NCBI RefSeq assembly: GCF_963668665.1
Contig: NZ_OY764902.1
Span: forward strand, 1,119,501-1,183,500
Direction of reading: 5' to 3'
Length of the DNA stretch: 64,000 nucleotides
From: an uncultured Anaeromusa sp.
Lineage (GTDB): Bacteria; Bacillota; Negativicutes; Anaeromusales; Anaeromusaceae
The notes under the pieces are model-generated. The model had not been told where the DNA came from. It saw nothing but the letters and a program-made list of their open reading frames with translations, and made no database searches. Numbering within the stretch: position 1 is the first letter of the stretch; each line of letters begins with the position of its first letter. This document shows positions 18,443-26,763 of the stretch, one piece after another. Both the position numbers and the translations under genes were made by a program.

Positions 18443-19408
18443 TTACACAATCCCCTGCCGCAAAAGGTCGGTAACATGCACCAATCCCACGGAGCGGCCT
18501 TCTTTGTCCACTACAGGCAGGACGGTAATCGGCTTGGGCCGATGCTGCTCCATCATGCGCAGCGCTTCAGCAGCCAGCTTCTCTGCCGTAATGGTCTGCG
18601 GCTGCTTGGTCATCAGCTCGCCCACGTTATGAGTCAGGAAATCCAGGCCCTTTTCCAGACCACGGCGGATGTCTCCGTCCGTAATCAGCCCTACCAGCTT
18701 ACCCTCTGCATCCACTACCGAAGTAGCGCCAAGACCCTTGTCGGTAATGACAAAGAGCGCTTCCTTGACGCTCTGTTCTACGGTTACGGTCGGATTTTCT
18801 TCTTCGCCGTGCATGACGTTGGCCACCTTCATCAGCAGCTTGCGCCCTAAAGCGCCGCCAGGATGAAAAACGGCAAAATCATTCGCCGTAAATTTGCGCG
18901 CCGACATAAGAACTACCGCCAAGGCATCGCCCAGAGCCAACTCCGCCGTCGTGCTTGTGGTCGGCGCCAGTCCCAAAGGACAAGCTTCCTGCTCCACCGA
19001 GGCGTCCAGCACCACATCCGCGTTTTGCGCCAGCGTTGACTGAGCATTACCGCAAATGGCAATAATCTTAGCGCCAATACGACGAATCGAGGGCAGAATA
19101 TTAATAACCTCCGACGTTTCCCCGCTATTGGAGATCGCTAAAACGATATCATCTTCCGTCACCATGCCCAAGTCGCCATGAATGCCTTCCGCCGGATGCA
19201 GAAAAAACGAGGGCGTACCTGTACTCAGCATGGTTGCCGTGATCTTCTGCCCTACATGGCCCGGCTTGCCCATGCCGGTAACAATGAGCCGGCCCTTAGT
19301 TTCCAAAATCAGCTGCGCCGCCAACACAAACTGTTCGTCAATACGCGGAATAAGCGCTTCAATCGCAGCCGCCTCCATACGCAGTACCTGTCTTGCCTGT
19401 TCAATCAT
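18443..19408 (-). CDS. kdsD: Arabinose-5-phosphate isomerase
   Basis: This enzyme converts ribulose 5-phosphate to arabinose 5-phosphate, the first step to KDO of lipopolysaccharide. The 321-residue protein has a SIS sugar-isomerase domain (MGKPGHVGQKIAATML-like segment, SNSGETSEVINILPSI) followed by two CBS motifs, the standard KdsD/KpsF layout. A GGAGG ribosome site precedes the ATG at 19408. No other LPS gene is near, so it is a stand-alone unit with its own terminator. Its presence in an otherwise clostridial gene set supports a diderm Negativicute host. Confidence 0.93.
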   Translation of the reverse strand: MIEQARQVLRMEAAAIEALIPRIDEQFVLAAQLILETKGRLIVTGMGKPGHVGQKITATMLSTGTPSFFLHPAEGIHGDLGMVTEDDIVLAISNSGETSEVINILPSIRRIGAKIIAICGNAQSTLAQNADVVLDASVEQEACPLGLAPTTSTTAELALGDALAVVLMSARKFTANDFAVFHPGGALGRKLLMKVANVMHGEEENPTVTVEQSVKEALFVITDKGLGATSVVDAEGKLVGLITDGDIRRGLEKGLDFLTHNVGELMTKQPQTITAEKLAAEALRMMEQHRPKPITVLPVVDKEGRSVGLVHVTDLLRQGIV

Positions 19409-19475
19409 GCCCTATATCCTCCGTTACAAAGTTTCTTCTTCTATATTATAAAAAGAAGCCGCAAAACACAAGTCA

Positions 19476-19513
19476 ACAAGAAACACCTGCCGACATCAGC
19501 AGGTGTTTCTTGA
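19476..19513 (-). terminator. Terminator of the acid-sugar operon
   Basis: AAGAAACACCTGC and GCAGGTGTTTCTT form a perfect 13-bp stem. It lies about 50 nt past the GntP stop on the minus strand; the following T-run is short (TTTCTTGTT). Confidence 0.75.
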
Positions 19514-19564
19514 ACAATATCGGCCATTTTCTCTAAATCTCTCAGGCCGGCCTTCTTATGAAAT

Positions 19565-20908
19565 TCAGCCGACAACGGCCGCCAAAATCAACGTGCCTGC
19601 AAGGCCGACAACAGCGGCAATGGTGGTCGATCCGGTATAAATGGTAAACATTTTGTTCATCGGAATTCCCAGCGACTCCTTTACAAACCAGAAGCCGGGG
19701 TCAGTTACATGAGACGCCCCGATAGCGCCGGCGCCAATGGCGATCGCCACCAAAGCCGGATCCAACGAAGGATAGGCCGCCAAAACCGGCGTAATAAAAC
19801 CGGCGGAGGTCATCATCGCCACAGTAGCACTGCCGATGGCAAAACGCATGACAATGGCAATAACCCAAGCCATGATCAACGGGCTGATCTGAATGGTTGT
19901 CAGCACGGTTTTGAGGACTTCGCCGATGCCGCTGTCCAGGATGACGCGGTTGAACGCGCCGGCAGCGCCGATAACCAAAATAATCGTAGCCATCGGGCCC
20001 ATGGCGGATTCGGTTTTCTTAGCCAAATCGCCCAAAGAGAAACCGCGTTTCAGCCCCATGACATAGTAGGAAAGAATGGCTGCTAAAAAGAGTGCCGTAA
20101 TCGGGCTGCCCAGGAAATTAACGATAGGCATGTAAGCGGCATTCTTATCGCCTACGAGTTCAATGATAGTTTTACCGATCATCATCAGAAGCGGCAGCAA
20201 AATGGTAAAGAGAGTAATGCCGAAAGCCGGCAGCTTTTCATCCGGAGTCGGCTCCACGCAGCGATACTGCTCCGGCACTTCGAGGTCATTGGTTTTCGAC
20301 AGGAAGTGACCGTAAATGGGGCCTGCCAAAGCGGTAGCCGGCAAGCCAACCAAAAGACCATAGAAAATCACTTTGCCCACATCGGCCTTAAGAGCCAACG
20401 CAATGGCCATAGCTGCCGGATGGGGCGGCACGATGCAGTGAACAACCGTCAAGGCAGTGGTCATAGCCAAGGCAATTTTCACCAGCGGCTGCTTGGATTC
20501 TTTAACAACACAGAACAGAATCGGCGTCAGCAGGACGATACCTACCTGCAAGAAAACCGGAATACCGCAGATATAAGCGACAATCATCATCGCCCAGGCG
20601 GCACGGCTTTTGCCAATAATATTGATCAGCGTCCGGGACAGCTTTTCAGCGCCCCCGGAAATTTCCATCATCTTGCCGATGATAGCGCCCAGCGCCAGGA
20701 TCGGCGCCAAGAAACCCAAGGTACCGCCCATCCCAACTTCAATGGACTTGCCAATTTTATCAAGAGGCATGCCGGTGGCAAAGGCAATGAGAAAACATGC
20801 GGCCAACAGAGAGATAAAGGCATGAATGCGGAATTTGATGCTCAAAACAATAATCATTAAAATAGCAATACCAAGAACAGAAAGCATACTTACTGTCGAA
20901 TCCATCAT
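19565..20908 (-). CDS. GntP-family acid-sugar permease
   Basis: A 447-residue membrane protein of the gluconate:H+ symporter family, with a run of hydrophobic helices and the family segments TVVHCIVPPHPAAMAIA and SHVTDPGFWFVKESLG. It is the last gene of the DeoR, DUF1537 kinase, PdxA2, permease series on the minus strand, so it very likely imports the acid sugar used by that pathway, such as D-threonate or D-erythronate. The ATG at 20908 is chosen because GAAGGG lies just upstream; the frame is open to 20926. A 180-nt gap with repeat palindromes separates it from pdxA2. Confidence 0.88.
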   Translation of the reverse strand: MMDSTVSMLSVLGIAILMIIVLSIKFRIHAFISLLAACFLIAFATGMPLDKIGKSIEVGMGGTLGFLAPILALGAIIGKMMEISGGAEKLSRTLINIIGKSRAAWAMMIVAYICGIPVFLQVGIVLLTPILFCVVKESKQPLVKIALAMTTALTVVHCIVPPHPAAMAIALALKADVGKVIFYGLLVGLPATALAGPIYGHFLSKTNDLEVPEQYRCVEPTPDEKLPAFGITLFTILLPLLMMIGKTIIELVGDKNAAYMPIVNFLGSPITALFLAAILSYYVMGLKRGFSLGDLAKKTESAMGPMATIILVIGAAGAFNRVILDSGIGEVLKTVLTTIQISPLIMAWVIAIVMRFAIGSATVAMMTSAGFITPVLAAYPSLDPALVAIAIGAGAIGASHVTDPGFWFVKESLGIPMNKMFTIYTGSTTIAAVVGLAGTLILAAVVG

Positions 20909-20974
20909 TAACCCTTCTTTCTTCATCGTACTAAATGAATGTTCGATTTATAAAAAGGACTTTGCGGCGGATTC

Positions 20975-21077
20975 ACAGGGGCGGTTCAACGAGCCAAAGC
21001 ATCTTCTTAAGACCGCTCACTTTTTTCCGAGCCTTCTCATAACCGACTCAAAAGAACCGTCCCCGTGAACCACTCTG
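20975..21077. repeat. Pair of GGTTCA/GAACC palindromic repeats
   Basis: The gap between pdxA2 and the permease holds TTCACAGGGGCGGTTCAACG and, about 70 nt on, AAGAACCGTCCCCGTGAACC. These are inverted copies of the palindrome family also found at 24783-24809 and 26524-26550. They may form an mRNA structure inside the operon. Confidence 0.65.
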
Positions 21078-21088
21078 CCCACAAGCGC

Positions 21089-22090
21089 TTAGTGCTTGTT
21101 GAAGTTGGGAGCGTATTGGGCCGCCAGCTTAATGGCTTCCACCATGCTGACTTCGCTGACCTTACCTGTGCCGGCAATGTCCAGTGCTGTGCCGTGGTCA
21201 ACGGAGGTACGCAGGAAAGGCATATTGTTGGTAATGGAAATGGTGCGTTCAAAGTCTACCATCTTGGTCGCAATATGGCCTTGGTCATGATACAGGGAGA
21301 GAACGGCGTCATATCTGCCTTTCAAGGCAAAATGGAACACCGAGTCCGCCGCTACCGGGCCTACGACATTCAAACCGTCTGCTTGGGCTTTGGCAATGGC
21401 CGGTTCGATTTCACGCACTTCCTCGTCACCGAAGAGGCCATGCTCGCCGCTATGCGGGTTAAGACCGGCCACCGCCAGACGGGGATTTTTCACGCCCAGC
21501 ACCTCAAGGGCCTTGGCGCAGCGGTGAATGAACTCGTACATGCTTTCCGTCGTTACCAGCTCGCAAGCGCGGCGCAGCGACACATGGCGGGTCAAGAAGA
21601 ACACGCGCAGGTCAAATACCTGGAACATCGTCAAGGGGTTCTTGGTGTTGGAGAGGTCTTCTAAGATTTCCGTATGGCCGATGTAGTTAACGTGAGCGGC
21701 TTTCAAGGACTCCTTGTTGATCGGCGTCGTCGCCAGGGCGTCCACTTCCTTGGACATGGCCAAGTCAATGGATTTTTTGATGTATTCAAAAGCGGCGCGG
21801 CCGGACAGCGCCTGCACTTTACCGATCTGCAGCTCTTTGACATCCACATTGTTCAAGTCGATAACGTCAATGGTGCCAAATTCATACTTGCCGTCTTGAG
21901 GACCCTCCACACGACGAACCTCCAGCTTGATACCGCAGAACGTCATGGCCTGCTCCAGTACGGACACATCGCCAATCACCAGGGGACGGCATGTCTCGTA
22001 GATTTCGGGAAGGTTCAATGATTTCACAATAATTTCAGGACCCACGCCGGCGGGATCGCCCATAGGCATGGCAATAATCGGTTTTTGCAT
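21089..22090 (-). CDS. pdxA2: PdxA2-type 4-phospho-threonate/erythronate dehydrogenase
   Basis: The 333-residue protein belongs to the PdxA family: [18 protein letters not shown] at the N terminus and metal-binding histidines in [21 protein letters not shown] and [11 protein letters not shown]. Standing beside a DUF1537 kinase and a GntP permease, it is much more likely the catabolic PdxA2, which oxidises 4-phospho-D-threonate or -erythronate so that decarboxylation yields dihydroxyacetone phosphate, than the vitamin B6 enzyme. No other pyridoxine genes are nearby. An AAGGAG site precedes the ATG. Confidence 0.9.
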   Translation of the reverse strand: MQKPIIAMPMGDPAGVGPEIIVKSLNLPEIYETCRPLVIGDVSVLEQAMTFCGIKLEVRRVEGPQDGKYEFGTIDVIDLNNVDVKELQIGKVQALSGRAAFEYIKKSIDLAMSKEVDALATTPINKESLKAAHVNYIGHTEILEDLSNTKNPLTMFQVFDLRVFFLTRHVSLRRACELVTTESMYEFIHRCAKALEVLGVKNPRLAVAGLNPHSGEHGLFGDEEVREIEPAIAKAQADGLNVVGPVAADSVFHFALKGRYDAVLSLYHDQGHIATKMVDFERTISITNNMPFLRTSVDHGTALDIAGTGKVSEVSMVEAIKLAAQYAPNFNKH

Positions 22091-22129
22091 AACAAACAGC
22101 TCCTTAAAATAAAGTAGATAAAAATTAGG

Positions 22130-22327
22130 AACGCTACACAGAGTAACAGAGTAAACAGAGGGTACGCAGAGGGTTACGAAAAAGGCATTTTAAAAAGCGA
22201 AGCACAATCTTTTCAAGAGATCGCAAGACTGCCGTAAGCGTCATTGCGAGCGAAGCGACGCAATCTCTTTTAGCTCGTAGCCCTCCTGCGGTCCCTCCCG
22301 CGACTCCGGTCACTCCTGTTCAAAGCC
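22130..22327. repeat. Composite intergenic repeat, copy c
   Basis: The 246-bp gap between the kinase and pdxA2 genes is made of repeats. A unit with CAGAGTAACAGAGTAAACAG (22137 on) recurs inverted near 45161-45205. GCGTCATTGCGAGCGAAGCG (22239-22267) recurs inverted at 61743-61772 and resembles a palindrome common in many genomes. A CT-rich box ending in ACTCCTGTTCAAA closes the stretch. Confidence 0.7.
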
Positions 22328-22337
22328 TGGTGCTTTA

Positions 22338-23657
22338 CTAGTTCTTTTTGGCGTAACTTTCGTTAGATAATTTAATCAGCAGATAGTCCACGCATTTGCT
22401 GATGGCGGTATCGTCGCCAATCAGACCGCCCTTGGTCACGATGGGATGCTTATCAAAAATGCCTTTGTGCAGACGGCCATACACCGCCAGCGGCAAGATT
22501 TCATCTTTGACTTCAATGCAGATGGCCTGCAGCGCATCGCACACCGCCACCGTCACGTCGCCGCCGCTGGTGAAGAGGCCGCCAATGCAGTCACCCAGCT
22601 CTTCAATAACCCGCACGGTAATGCGCGCCAACCCTTTAGAAATGCGCTGAGAAATCTCATCCTGCGTTGTGCCCTGCTCTGCGGCCACTTTGCCCAGATC
22701 GATAACATCGCATTCCCAGCAGGTGGTGGTGACGCCCAGCACTTCATACGCGTCCGGGTTTACGCAGATCTCTTGAACTACCCGCTCGATTTCCGCTTCC
22801 CGCTTGGCGTCGTCTATCAAGTCCAATACCGATACATTCACCAGATGATGCGCATACTTAAGGCGAATGTCTTCCATCTGACGCCGCGTGTTATCGCTGA
22901 CGCTGCCGACAGTCAAGAATACCTTCTGTCCCCGGGCTTCTTCCATCTCCACCACTTCCGCCGTCATAGCGCTGGTAAATGGGCCGGGGTCCACCGCTAC
23001 AATAGGCAGTCCTGTCGCCTTGGCGGCTTTGGCTATATCCGCCACCGTTTCATTGGTCGTAGCGTCAATAACTACGACGCGCACACCTTCGTCATTGTAC
23101 TGCAGAATGGCTTTTTTCACCGCCTCCGAACCCTGCAGCACCGTACTGAGCTCGATGAAACCAACCGGCTCATCCAGCTGTTGAGCGACTAACGGCACCA
23201 CTTTCGACGTAGTAATCGGGTTTTTGGGGTCCTTAGCCACGATCGTCTGTTCCAAGGGAACCTGGTTAACCATCAGATAGCCGCCGATACAGACGCGTCC
23301 CGAAGTAGGAAATACCGGCACCATCAGCGCCATCGTTCCTTTGGGTACATTGTCAAGAATAGCTTTAAGCTCCGGGCCGATATTGCCGCGCAGCGTGCTG
23401 TCCATGCGCTTATTTACCAATTGCACACTGCTGTCATAGAGCTTTTTCATGGCTTTATCTACCCGGTCATAAGCTTCCTGCGCTGCAATGCTGCGGCTGT
23501 CTGTGCTGACAACCACCACGTCCAAATTCTTGCCTTCTTCCGGCGTGTACAGGTCCAGGTCAAAAAAGGTCGCGCACCGCAAACCCTGGCGGGACAGCAG
23601 CACTGCGCTGGAATTGACTCCAGTCATGTCGTCTCCCACAATTAACACCTTTGGCAT
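22338..23657 (-). CDS. Four-carbon acid sugar kinase (DUF1537)
   Basis: DUF1537 proteins are ATP-dependent kinases that phosphorylate acid sugars such as D-threonate and D-erythronate at O-4. The 439-residue product has the N-terminal substrate domain with VGDDMTGVNSSAV and RMDSTLRGNIGPE, and the C-terminal nucleotide domain with GLFTSGGDVTVAV. Together with PdxA2 it would turn the imported acid into a 4-phosphate and then a C3 phosphate. An AAGGAG site precedes the ATG at 23657. D-threonate versus D-erythronate cannot be decided from sequence; DtnK- and DenK-type enzymes look alike. Confidence 0.92.
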   Translation of the reverse strand: MPKVLIVGDDMTGVNSSAVLLSRQGLRCATFFDLDLYTPEEGKNLDVVVVSTDSRSIAAQEAYDRVDKAMKKLYDSSVQLVNKRMDSTLRGNIGPELKAILDNVPKGTMALMVPVFPTSGRVCIGGYLMVNQVPLEQTIVAKDPKNPITTSKVVPLVAQQLDEPVGFIELSTVLQGSEAVKKAILQYNDEGVRVVVIDATTNETVADIAKAAKATGLPIVAVDPGPFTSAMTAEVVEMEEARGQKVFLTVGSVSDNTRRQMEDIRLKYAHHLVNVSVLDLIDDAKREAEIERVVQEICVNPDAYEVLGVTTTCWECDVIDLGKVAAEQGTTQDEISQRISKGLARITVRVIEELGDCIGGLFTSGGDVTVAVCDALQAICIEVKDEILPLAVYGRLHKGIFDKHPIVTKGGLIGDDTAISKCVDYLLIKLSNESYAKKN

Positions 23658-23697
23658 CTGTCTCTCTCCTTATGCTAAGCTCAAGCTAACTTTCTAT

Positions 23698-24459
23698 CTA
23701 TACCAGCTGCAAGGCCACGCCTTTTTCTTGCAAACGCTGCACCGTTTCTGTAGCTACGCCTTTGTCGCTGATAATCAACGAAAAATCTTGTAAACTGCAG
23801 ATTTTATTGATACTGCGCCGGTTGAACTTGCTGCTGTCGGCCACCAGAATCACTTTTTCCGCGGAAAGAATGATCTCTTTTTTCAGCTCCGCTTTTTCAA
23901 AAGTCGGCCCGCTCATGCCCAGCTCCACGTCTAACGAACTGGCGCCTACAAAGGCGATGTCCGCGTAAATTTCCTTTAAAAAGGCAATCGCCCGGGACCC
24001 CATGCAGGAACCAGTTACATTCTGTACCCGGTCGCCTGTGCAATAGATGGCGAAAGAACTGTTTTGCACTAAAAAGGCCGCAATCAGCACGTCCGTCGTC
24101 ACAATGGTCAAGTTTTTCTTCTTAAGCAACTCTTTAGCAATCGCCATCGCCGTCGTTCCTGAATCCAGCAATACGGTCTGCTCCTCTTCCACCAACGCCG
24201 CTGCCGCCTGCCCGATACGCTCTTTTTCCGCCTGGTGCTGCATCTCTTTTTCCTGTCGCGGCAGCTCTAAGGTCAGCTTGGATTTCAGCACCGCGCCGCC
24301 AAAGGTCCGGCTCACAATCTGCACGCTCTCCAGGTATTTCAAATCTCTACGGATGGTCATGGCGGTGACGCCCAGCTGTTTCGCCAGCTCCTCGACGGTC
24401 ACCCGGGGACGCTCTTCCAAGATTTGTACAATTTTTTCCTGACGCTCTACTTGAAACAA
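23698..24459 (-). CDS. DeoR-family transcriptional repressor
   Basis: The 253-residue protein has the DeoR N-terminal winged helix (TVEELAKQLGVTAMTIRRDL) and a C-terminal sugar-phosphate sensor domain with DSGTTAMAIAKEL and the GASSLD motif. It starts at a TTG behind GAGGTGAT and is the first gene of the operon, so it probably represses its own transcription and that of the kinase, dehydrogenase and permease. A phosphorylated pathway intermediate is the likely inducer. The repeated TTCG sites in its promoter are described separately. Confidence 0.92.
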   Translation of the reverse strand: MFQVERQEKIVQILEERPRVTVEELAKQLGVTAMTIRRDLKYLESVQIVSRTFGGAVLKSKLTLELPRQEKEMQHQAEKERIGQAAAALVEEEQTVLLDSGTTAMAIAKELLKKKNLTIVTTDVLIAAFLVQNSSFAIYCTGDRVQNVTGSCMGSRAIAFLKEIYADIAFVGASSLDVELGMSGPTFEKAELKKEIILSAEKVILVADSSKFNRRSINKICSLQDFSLIISDKGVATETVQRLQEKGVALQLV

Positions 24460-24469
24460 GGTGTTATCA

Positions 24470-24540
24470 CCTCTTTCGTTTATGTTTGTCTTTAATGTTC
24501 GAATATGTTCGTTTCAGTTTGATTATATTCTTTCGTTTGT
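24470..24540. promoter_or_regulatory. Candidate DeoR operators
   Basis: Four TTCG-centred sites (CTTTCGTTTA, ATGTTCGAAT, ATGTTCGTTT, CTTTCGTTTG) lie between the -10 region and the ribosome site. The middle two form a direct repeat GTTCG-N5-GTTCG. They resemble the half-sites of GlpR/DeoR-type repressors. Confidence 0.6.
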
Positions 24541-24550
24541 CAAAAAGCAA
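24522..24550 (-). promoter_or_regulatory. Sigma-A promoter of the deoR-kinase-pdxA2-gntP operon
   Basis: On the minus strand TTGCTT and TATAAT are separated by 17 bp. The -10 element overlaps the TTCG operator cluster, as expected for repression. Confidence 0.75.
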
Positions 24551-24570
24551 GCTCCTTTTTAAAGAAACAC

Positions 24571-24599
24571 AAAAGAAAAAGGCCGCCTAAGCGACCTTC
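24571..24599 (-). terminator. Intrinsic terminator upstream of the deoR promoter
   Basis: AAGGTCGC-TTAG-GCGGCCTTTTTC on the minus strand is a compact hairpin followed by T residues. It would stop transcripts from the serine dehydratase gene after they cross the E1 element and repeat d. Confidence 0.75.
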
Positions 24600-24611
24600 G
24601 AATCAAAAAGA

Positions 24612-24760
24612 TTGAACAAGAGAACCGGCGACGGCGCTGGATGCGCCTGACGGAACGTGACGCTCCTAATGCCGGATGCGCCATGGATGGCATGGCATCC
24701 GGTCTCCTCTGAAAATCCAAGGATGGCATGGCAACCGACATCCGCTAAAGGGTACCCAGG
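24612..24760 (+). repeat. Composite hairpin repeat, copy d
   Basis: About 149 bp starting TTGAACAAGAGAACCGGCG and ending AAGGGTACCCAGG. It is nearly identical to 38700-38850 and inverted relative to 61434-61570. Inside are short hairpins with compensating arm changes between copies (GGCGC/GCGCC here). Confidence 0.85.
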
Positions 24761-24782
24761 AGAAATACCGGATTTCCTTTTT

Positions 24783-24809
24783 GGTTCAGAAGGACGGTTC
24801 TAGTGAACC
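24783..24809. repeat. GGTTCA...TGAACC palindromic repeat
   Basis: GGTTCAGAAGGACGGTTC is followed by TAGTGAACC. It abuts the left end of element E1, with 4 bp between them. Similar palindromes with a GGGACGGTTC core occur in other Firmicutes. Confidence 0.7.
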
Positions 24810-24813
24810 AAAA

Positions 24814-24974
24814 GGGAGCTGCTAATTTAATGAACACTCCGCCAAAGATAGATATTTTTTCATTAGACACGAAAGAAAACGTAGGTAGAGCGGCGCTCTG
24901 CCGAGGCTTTCTGACAAAGGCTGATGGAAAAAGAGCCTCTTTGGTGCGAGATGGGCATAAATTATGCAGCTCCC
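24814..24974 (+). repeat. 161-bp structured element, copy E1
   Basis: The ends GGGAGCTGCTAATTTA and TAAATTATGCAGCTCCC pair over 16 bp with one bulge. Inside, TTTTTCATTAG pairs with CTGATGGAAAAA, and GGTAGAGC-GGC-GCTCTGCC forms a small hairpin. The plus strand also holds an open frame beginning MNTPPKIDIF. The element ends 8 bp before the stop codon of the serine dehydratase gene on the other strand. Confidence 0.75.
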
Positions 24975-24981
24975 TGAAAAA

Positions 24982-26493
24982 TCAGCAATCCACCATAGTC
25001 ACGCCCAAGCCGGCGGTTCCCATTTCCTTAAAGGCTTGCGGCAGCGCCCGCCCAGTTTCGAGCATCGCAGAAATAACGCGATCCAAGTCCTCCCAATGGC
25101 GCGCCGTCATTTCACTCTTAGCGATTAAAAAGGCGTTATAAGCTTTGACCGCCCCAAAAGCGTTGCGTTCAATGCACGGAATAAGCACAAAGCCGCCCAC
25201 TGGATCGCAGCTCATGCCCAAATGGTGCTCCAAGGCCATAGCCGCAGCGATTTCCGTCACCCCTAACGACTGGCCCGTAGCTTCCGCCGCCATCGCCGCC
25301 GCCATCGCGGAGGCCACGCCGATTTCTCCCTGACAGCCTACTTCCGCACCGGCTACGCTGGCATTGGTTTTGCAGAGCAAGCCCACCAGCCCCGCCGCCA
25401 AGAGACCTTGACGCAGCTGCTGCCTGGATGCATTCAAATGATGCCGCAGCACATAGGCTACCGCCGGCAGCGTCCCTGCCGAACCCAAAGTAGGGGCCGT
25501 CACCGCCAAACGTCCGGCTGCGTTTCCTTCGGAAACCGCTAGGGCGTAGCTGCTTAGCTGTTCCAAAAACCGCTCCGGCGCAGGCGCCTGGGCGGCCTTT
25601 TCATAAATGGTTTTCGCCTTGCGATAAAATTCAAAAGGAGCCGGCACTAGGCCTTCTTCCCGCAAGCCCTGCTGAACTCCCGCATCCATGGCATCCAGCA
25701 CCATGTCAAGATGCGCCCACACTTCCTTTTCCCCCACCTGGCGAATGGCCATTTCATTGGCCAGCATAATCTGAGACAACGACTTGCCGCTGGTTTCGGC
25801 TACCTTCTTGAATTCGGTCATATTCCCATAGCGAAAAGCCGGTTCGCCCCGCTGCGCCGCAGGCTGCCCCTTCCAAGAAAAAAAGCCGCCGCCAATCGAA
25901 TAGTACTCCCGGGAAAACAGCTCGCCGCCGTCCCCGTCCAGGAGACGAAAAACGCCTGTGTTGGCAAAGGGAAAATCATGCTCCACCCGGTCCCAGACAA
26001 TGGTATCCGCGCAGCTTAGCTGAAAGGCCTGACCACGGATACTGACGCTATGGAGTTTAGATACATTAGCCAAATCATCCATCAAGGCGCTGTCGCAAGT
26101 TTCCGGTTTCTGCCCCAAAAGTCCTGCTACAATCGCCCGGTCTGTCCGGTGCCCTTTGCCAGTAGCGCTGAGACTGCCAAAAAGACGGGCTTCTAAGCGG
26201 CGGCCTTTTTCCATTGTCTCTGTCGGCAGCGCTTCCATGGCTTGCCGAAAATCGTTAGCCATACGAATCGGCGCCAGCGTATGCGAGCTGGACGGCCCAG
26301 GTCCCACTTTGAAAAGCTCCTGCAAGGTAGTACGCACAACGCCCTCCGGCGGCCCCGGATAGCAGCGCTCCTTAGGAGTGCCCGGGAAAGCGCTGCCCGG
26401 AATGCCCCGCGCCCCTGCCGGCTCCAAATCGAGCAGCACCTTACCCGCCAACGGCGCCATTACCGCCATTTTGATAAACTCCCGTCGTTCCAT
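24982..26493 (-). CDS. Iron-sulfur L-serine dehydratase with a Tat-like N terminus
   Basis: The 503-residue protein is a single-chain Fe-S serine dehydratase: beta domain with KVGPGPSSSHTLAP, then the alpha domain. Cysteines in AGAEVGCQGEIG and MSCDPVGGFVLIPC match the three 4Fe-4S ligands, so it should convert serine to pyruvate and ammonia. Unusually, it starts with MERREFIKMAVMAPLAG, which fits the twin-arginine export motif followed by a hydrophobic stretch, about 50 residues longer at the N terminus than usual single-chain forms. The ATG at 26493 follows AAGGAGG. Serine dehydratases are known as cytoplasmic; export is unproven. It follows the peptide-transporter gene across a 270-bp repeat-filled gap. 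Confidence 0.87.
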   Translation of the reverse strand: MERREFIKMAVMAPLAGKVLLDLEPAGARGIPGSAFPGTPKERCYPGPPEGVVRTTLQELFKVGPGPSSSHTLAPIRMANDFRQAMEALPTETMEKGRRLEARLFGSLSATGKGHRTDRAIVAGLLGQKPETCDSALMDDLANVSKLHSVSIRGQAFQLSCADTIVWDRVEHDFPFANTGVFRLLDGDGGELFSREYYSIGGGFFSWKGQPAAQRGEPAFRYGNMTEFKKVAETSGKSLSQIMLANEMAIRQVGEKEVWAHLDMVLDAMDAGVQQGLREEGLVPAPFEFYRKAKTIYEKAAQAPAPERFLEQLSSYALAVSEGNAAGRLAVTAPTLGSAGTLPAVAYVLRHHLNASRQQLRQGLLAAGLVGLLCKTNASVAGAEVGCQGEIGVASAMAAAMAAEATGQSLGVTEIAAAMALEHHLGMSCDPVGGFVLIPCIERNAFGAVKAYNAFLIAKSEMTARHWEDLDRVISAMLETGRALPQAFKEMGTAGLGVTMVDC

Positions 26494-26523
26494 GAAAAAA
26501 CCTCCTTCAGCTTATTCAAAACT

Positions 26524-26550
26524 GGTTCAGGTGAACCGTCCCCTTGAACC
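26524..26550. repeat. GGTTCA...TGAACC palindromic repeat
   Basis: GGTTCAGGTGAACCGTCCCC is followed by TTGAACC. It is the inverted form of the copy at 24783-24809 and lies 50 bp before element E2. Confidence 0.7.
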
Positions 26551-26599
26551 AACCGTCGTGTTTTTCCTTCAATTCCGTCCCCTATTTCTATACTCATGA

Positions 26600-26760
26600 G
26601 GGAGTCACTGCTGTAATGGGCGCTCCGCAAAAGCCAGAATTTTTTACGTCAGGCAAGAAAGAAAATGCAGGCATAGTGGAGCTCTGCAGAGGCTTTCTGA
26701 CAAAGCCTGATGCAAAAAAGGGCGGCTTTAGCGTGAGATGCACATACAGCAAAGTCTCCC
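26600..26760 (+). repeat. 161-bp structured element, copy E2
   Basis: The ends GGGAGTCACTGCTGTAATG and CATACAGCAAAGTCTCCC pair around a small internal loop. TTTTTTACGTCAGG pairs with CCTGATGCAAAAAA. The core TGCAGAGGCTTTCTGACAAA is shared with E1. It ends 4 bp before the stop codon of the peptide transporter on the other strand, and an open frame MGAPQKPEFF runs through it. Confidence 0.75.
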
Positions 26761-26763
26761 TCC

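Noticed and set aside
24814..24974. Element E1 as a known riboswitch upstream of a gene
   Set aside because: It lies downstream of a gene on the opposite strand with no plus-strand gene after it, and its motifs match no riboswitch class I recognise.
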